Origin: an uncultured Anaerobiospirillum sp. | GTDB lineage: Bacteria > Pseudomonadota > Gammaproteobacteria > Enterobacterales > Succinivibrionaceae | Direction: 5' to 3' | DNA: 58,615 nt | Assembly: GCA_944390115.1 (NCBI GenBank) | Contig: CALXOW010000119.1 | Coordinates: 1 to 58,615 of the forward strand | Part shown: positions 56,315 through 58,615 of the stretch, one piece after another | Position numbering within the stretch: the first letter of the stretch is position 1 | Layout of the letters: each line of letters begins with the position of its first letter | Program-made: the position numbers and the translations under genes | The notes under the pieces: generated by a model | What the model saw: only the letters and a program-made list of their open reading frames with translations | The model's database searches: none | What the model was told of the DNA's origin: nothing

Positions 56315-57334
56315 ATGAGAACAAAGCTCACTGCGCTGCTCTGCGCCCTGACCATGACGGCGGGAGCACTGCTCAGCGGCTGTGGCGGGCAAGAGAAAGC
56401 GAGCACCCACTTGCTCATTGCCCATACCCACAGCACCAACCATCCTGTGCATACGGGCTTGAGTGCCTTCACCCAAGAACTTGAGGCCAATACCGACCTA
56501 AACTTCACCATCTACGCTAATGGCACCTTAGGGGGCAATAGCGACTTAATCCAAATGATACGCGCCGGAGTCTTGGATATCGCCAAAGTCAGCGCACCAT
56601 CCTTGGAGCAATTCAACCCTGCCTACGCTATCTTCTCGTTGCCTTACGTCTTCGTGTCGCAAGAACACTACTTCAACGTGATGCATCATAGCGCTATGGT
56701 TAAAGAAATCTACGAGGCCACCCGCGCGCAAGGCTTTATTGCGATCGGTTGGTTTGACTCGGGCTCACGTTCGATTTACACCACCAAAGGACCAGTGCGC
56801 ACCCCTTCTGATTTACATGGTCTTAAGATCCGCACCCAAGATAGTCCCACCTCGATTGAGATGATTAGCTATATGGGCGGCTCAGCCACTCCAATGTCCT
56901 CAGGTGAGGTTTACTCTTCGTTGCAGCAAGGCATTATCGACGGTGCTGAGAACAACGAGACCGTGCTCTCAGACGACGGCCATGGCCAAGTTGCCAAGCA
57001 CTACTCCTATACCGAGCACCAATACACCCCAGATATCGTGATTATGTCAACCAAGACCTTCGATCGCCTCTCGCCAGAAGATCAGGCCGCTATCTTACAG
57101 GCTATGGATACGGCGTGGGCAGCACACGAAGAGCAATGGCAGCAAATCGTAGCGCGCAATATCACCGAGGCCAAGGAGATAGGGGTTAACTTCTACCGCA
57201 TCGATAAAACGCCATTTATTGAAGCTTGCACCCCAATGCATGAGGAATTTAAGACCAAGGCGCCGCGCAATGCCGCCTACCTTGAAGACTTCTTGAGCTT
57301 CATTCCTCAAAACGAAGGAGGTAACACGCCATGA
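56315..57334 (+). CDS. dctP: TRAP transporter substrate-binding lipoprotein, DctP-like
   Basis: A 339-residue solute receptor. The signal sequence ends in a lipobox LLSGCGG, so it should be a lipoprotein rather than a free periplasmic protein. The mature part shows DctP-family features: HSTNHPVHTGL, a GGNSDLIQMIRAGVLD segment, then FDSGSRSIYT, LKIRTQDSP with the conserved arginine that contacts substrate carboxylates, and YSSLQQGIIDGAENN. It delivers an organic acid to the DctQM permease. A GGAG site supports ATG 56315. It overlaps dctQ by four bases. Confidence 0.93.
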   Translation: MRTKLTALLCALTMTAGALLSGCGGQEKASTHLLIAHTHSTNHPVHTGLSAFTQELEANTDLNFTIYANGTLGGNSDLIQMIRAGVLDIAKVSAPSLEQFNPAYAIFSLPYVFVSQEHYFNVMHHSAMVKEIYEATRAQGFIAIGWFDSGSRSIYTTKGPVRTPSDLHGLKIRTQDSPTSIEMISYMGGSATPMSSGEVYSSLQQGIIDGAENNETVLSDDGHGQVAKHYSYTEHQYTPDIVIMSTKTFDRLSPEDQAAILQAMDTAWAAHEEQWQQIVARNITEAKEIGVNFYRIDKTPFIEACTPMHEEFKTKAPRNAAYLEDFLSFIPQNEGGNTP

Positions 57335-57834
57335 GAGCCTTATTAGATCGCCTGATCGCGCTGCTCATCACCGTGATTATGGCATTTATGGTCATCGCCG
57401 TATGCTGGCAGGTGTTCACCCGCTATGTGCTCAATGACCCATCCACGGTCACCGAAGAGATGCTACGCTACTTGCTGATCTGGGTCACTATGGTGGGCGC
57501 GGCCTACGCCTACGGCCGCCGCAAGCACTTGGCTATCAACATGCTACCCAAGAAGCTCAAGGGCAAAAACGCCATCTTTTTGGATCTCTTCCTCCAAGCT
57601 TTGGTCTTATTCTTCTGCTTTGCAGTGCTGATGTACGGTGGCTATAACTTGGACTTAACCGCTGAGGGCATGGTCTCGGCTGTCTTAGGTATCCCGATGA
57701 TCTACATTTACTCCTCGCTGCCTTTAGCTGCTGTCCTTTTTATCTTCTATGCTCTGTGCTTTGTGCTTGATGACATCAAGCACCTCACCCACCCTGAACT
57801 TGCTAACACTGACAGCTCAGCTGTCAAGGAGTGA
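57331..57834 (+). CDS. dctQ: TRAP transporter small permease, DctQ-like
   Basis: A 167-residue protein with four membrane helices (about 8-30, 46-64, 86-106 and 128-150) and the family motif EEMLRYLLIWVTMVGAAYA after helix 1. It starts in an ATGA-type overlap with dctP and is followed three bases later by dctM. It couples the substrate receptor to the large permease in Na+-driven uptake. Confidence 0.92.
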   Translation: MRALLDRLIALLITVIMAFMVIAVCWQVFTRYVLNDPSTVTEEMLRYLLIWVTMVGAAYAYGRRKHLAINMLPKKLKGKNAIFLDLFLQALVLFFCFAVLMYGGYNLDLTAEGMVSAVLGIPMIYIYSSLPLAAVLFIFYALCFVLDDIKHLTHPELANTDSSAVKE

Positions 57835-57837
57835 CGC

Positions 57838-58566
57838 ATGACCATTGGTTTGACCGCGTTAATCCTCTTTGGATTGTTCTTTTTCCTGCTCATCATCGGC
57901 TTACCGGTGGCTATGAGCTTGGTGATCTCATCGGTAGTGACTATGGCCAGCCTGATGCGCCTTGATTTAGGTGCCTTTATTGCCTGCCAAAAGATGATCT
58001 CCGGCGTCGACAGCTTCTCCTTACTAGCGGTGCCCTTCTTTATCTTAACCGGCGTCTTGATGAACTCAGGCGGTATCGCGCAAAAGCTCATTAACTTTGC
58101 CAAGGTCTTGGTCGGCAAGATGCCCGGCGGCCTTGCCCACACCAATATCGTAGGCAATGCTATCTTCGGCACTATCTCAGGCTCGTCGGTTGCCGCATCT
58201 ATCGCTGTGGGCGGCGTTATGATCCCGATGGAAGTCAAGGAAGGCTACGACAAGAAGTACGCTGCTGCCGCAAATATCGCTTCGGCTCCAGCCGGTCTGA
58301 TCATTCCACCTTCGGGCATCTTGATTATCTACCCAGTCTTAGTTGGCACCTCGGTTGTCGGTATGATTATGAGCGGCTATATCCCAGGCCTTATCTGGTG
58401 CTTAGCCTGCATGGCGGTAGCCTTCATTATTGCCAAGAAGAATGGCTACTACTCAGATAACCGCGTCAGCCTTAAAGTGTTCTTATACTGCACCTTAGAC
58501 GCACTGCCATCGCTCTTCTTAATCTTCATCATTATCGGACCGCGACTGAGCAGCTACTTTTGGTGA
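57838..58566 (+). CDS. dctM: TRAP transporter large permease, DctM-like, shortened
   Basis: Begins like a normal DctM (MTIGLTALILFGLFFFLLI, FFILTGVLMNSGGIAQKLI, FGTISGSSVAASIAVGG, LIIPPSGILIIYP) but stops at 242 residues, whereas the family has about 425. After LIFIIIG the expected loop and the second six helices are missing; the sequence turns to PRLSSYFW and a stop, then a terminator. The gene may be truncated by rearrangement, or the assembly may be wrong at the window end. With half the permease missing transport is unlikely unless the rest is elsewhere. Confidence 0.8.
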   Translation: MTIGLTALILFGLFFFLLIIGLPVAMSLVISSVVTMASLMRLDLGAFIACQKMISGVDSFSLLAVPFFILTGVLMNSGGIAQKLINFAKVLVGKMPGGLAHTNIVGNAIFGTISGSSVAASIAVGGVMIPMEVKEGYDKKYAAAANIASAPAGLIIPPSGILIIYPVLVGTSVVGMIMSGYIPGLIWCLACMAVAFIIAKKNGYYSDNRVSLKVFLYCTLDALPSLFLIFIIIGPRLSSYFW

Positions 58567-58573
58567 ATTATCG

Positions 58574-58607
58574 GCCCCGTCCAAACAGTCTTTTCGGAGG
58601 GGCTTTT
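58574..58607 (+). terminator. Intrinsic terminator after the shortened dctM
   Basis: GCCCC...GGGGC stem (58574-58578 with 58599-58603) followed by TTTT. Its presence directly behind the early stop suggests the truncation joins real 3' sequence of some operon. Confidence 0.6.
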
Positions 58608-58615
58608 GCTGCATA

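Overview
The window is a nearly complete 53.5 kb temperate podovirus-type prophage sitting in a tRNA-Thr(CGT) gene, with short pieces of host chromosome on both sides. Host traits visible are a CCA-encoding tRNA, a TRAP transporter operon (dctPQM-like) divergent from an AraC-family regulator, and moderate GC. These fit a gammaproteobacterium; a fermentative gut lineage such as Succinivibrionaceae is only a guess. The prophage is bounded by a 42-base direct repeat of the tRNA 3' half (1243-1284 and 54754-54795).

Layout: 1-1208 host (membrane protein, tRNA promoter); 1209-1284 tRNA and attL; 1469-2659 integrase; 2652-2753 a promoter followed by a terminator (candidate Q-controlled late leader); 2766-4273 lysis cassette (holin, GH24 endolysin, small TM protein, nested spanins); 4233-25143 packaging, capsid, tail and ejection proteins, with capsid accessory proteins resembling the Bbp16/Bbp19 families of Bordetella phage BPP-1 and a 2523-residue ejection protein; 25146-35082 tail-fibre/receptor-recognition region, including an orphan DNA methyltransferase and four tandem paralogous tail-tip genes. 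Next is a leftward block, 35348-43380: DnaB helicase, BRO-type antirepressor, small unknown genes behind near-identical strong promoters. A 2 kb non-coding, strand-skewed region (43381-45347) with operators and inverted repeats is a candidate origin. A second leftward operon, 51375 to 45348, carries exonuclease, RecT, an SSB-like protein and small genes, interrupted by an array of six terminator-like hairpins. A rightward early operon, 51888-54656, ends with a RusA-like resolvase and a Q-like regulator just before attR. Host sequence resumes with AraC and TRAP genes.

Main discovery candidate: the four tandem tail-tip paralogues (31830-35082). Each begins with a GHKYGxRW-like motif and ends in a coiled coil, and start and stop codons overlap. 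Copy 3 is in frame across a run of 12 G; copy 4 is out of frame at a run of 10 G and would be restored by 9 or 12; copy 1 has a single-base frame break. This looks like combinatorial homopolymer-slippage phase variation of receptor recognition in a prophage whose capsid resembles BPP-1, a phage known for switching tropism with a reverse transcriptase; none is visible here. Secondary candidates are the hairpin array with an AGTCTAC box at an almost fixed distance from five of its hairpins, the GGTACAAAA-N7-TTTTGTACC operator family, three duplicated promoter/5'-hairpin cassettes, and the strand-skewed origin-like region.
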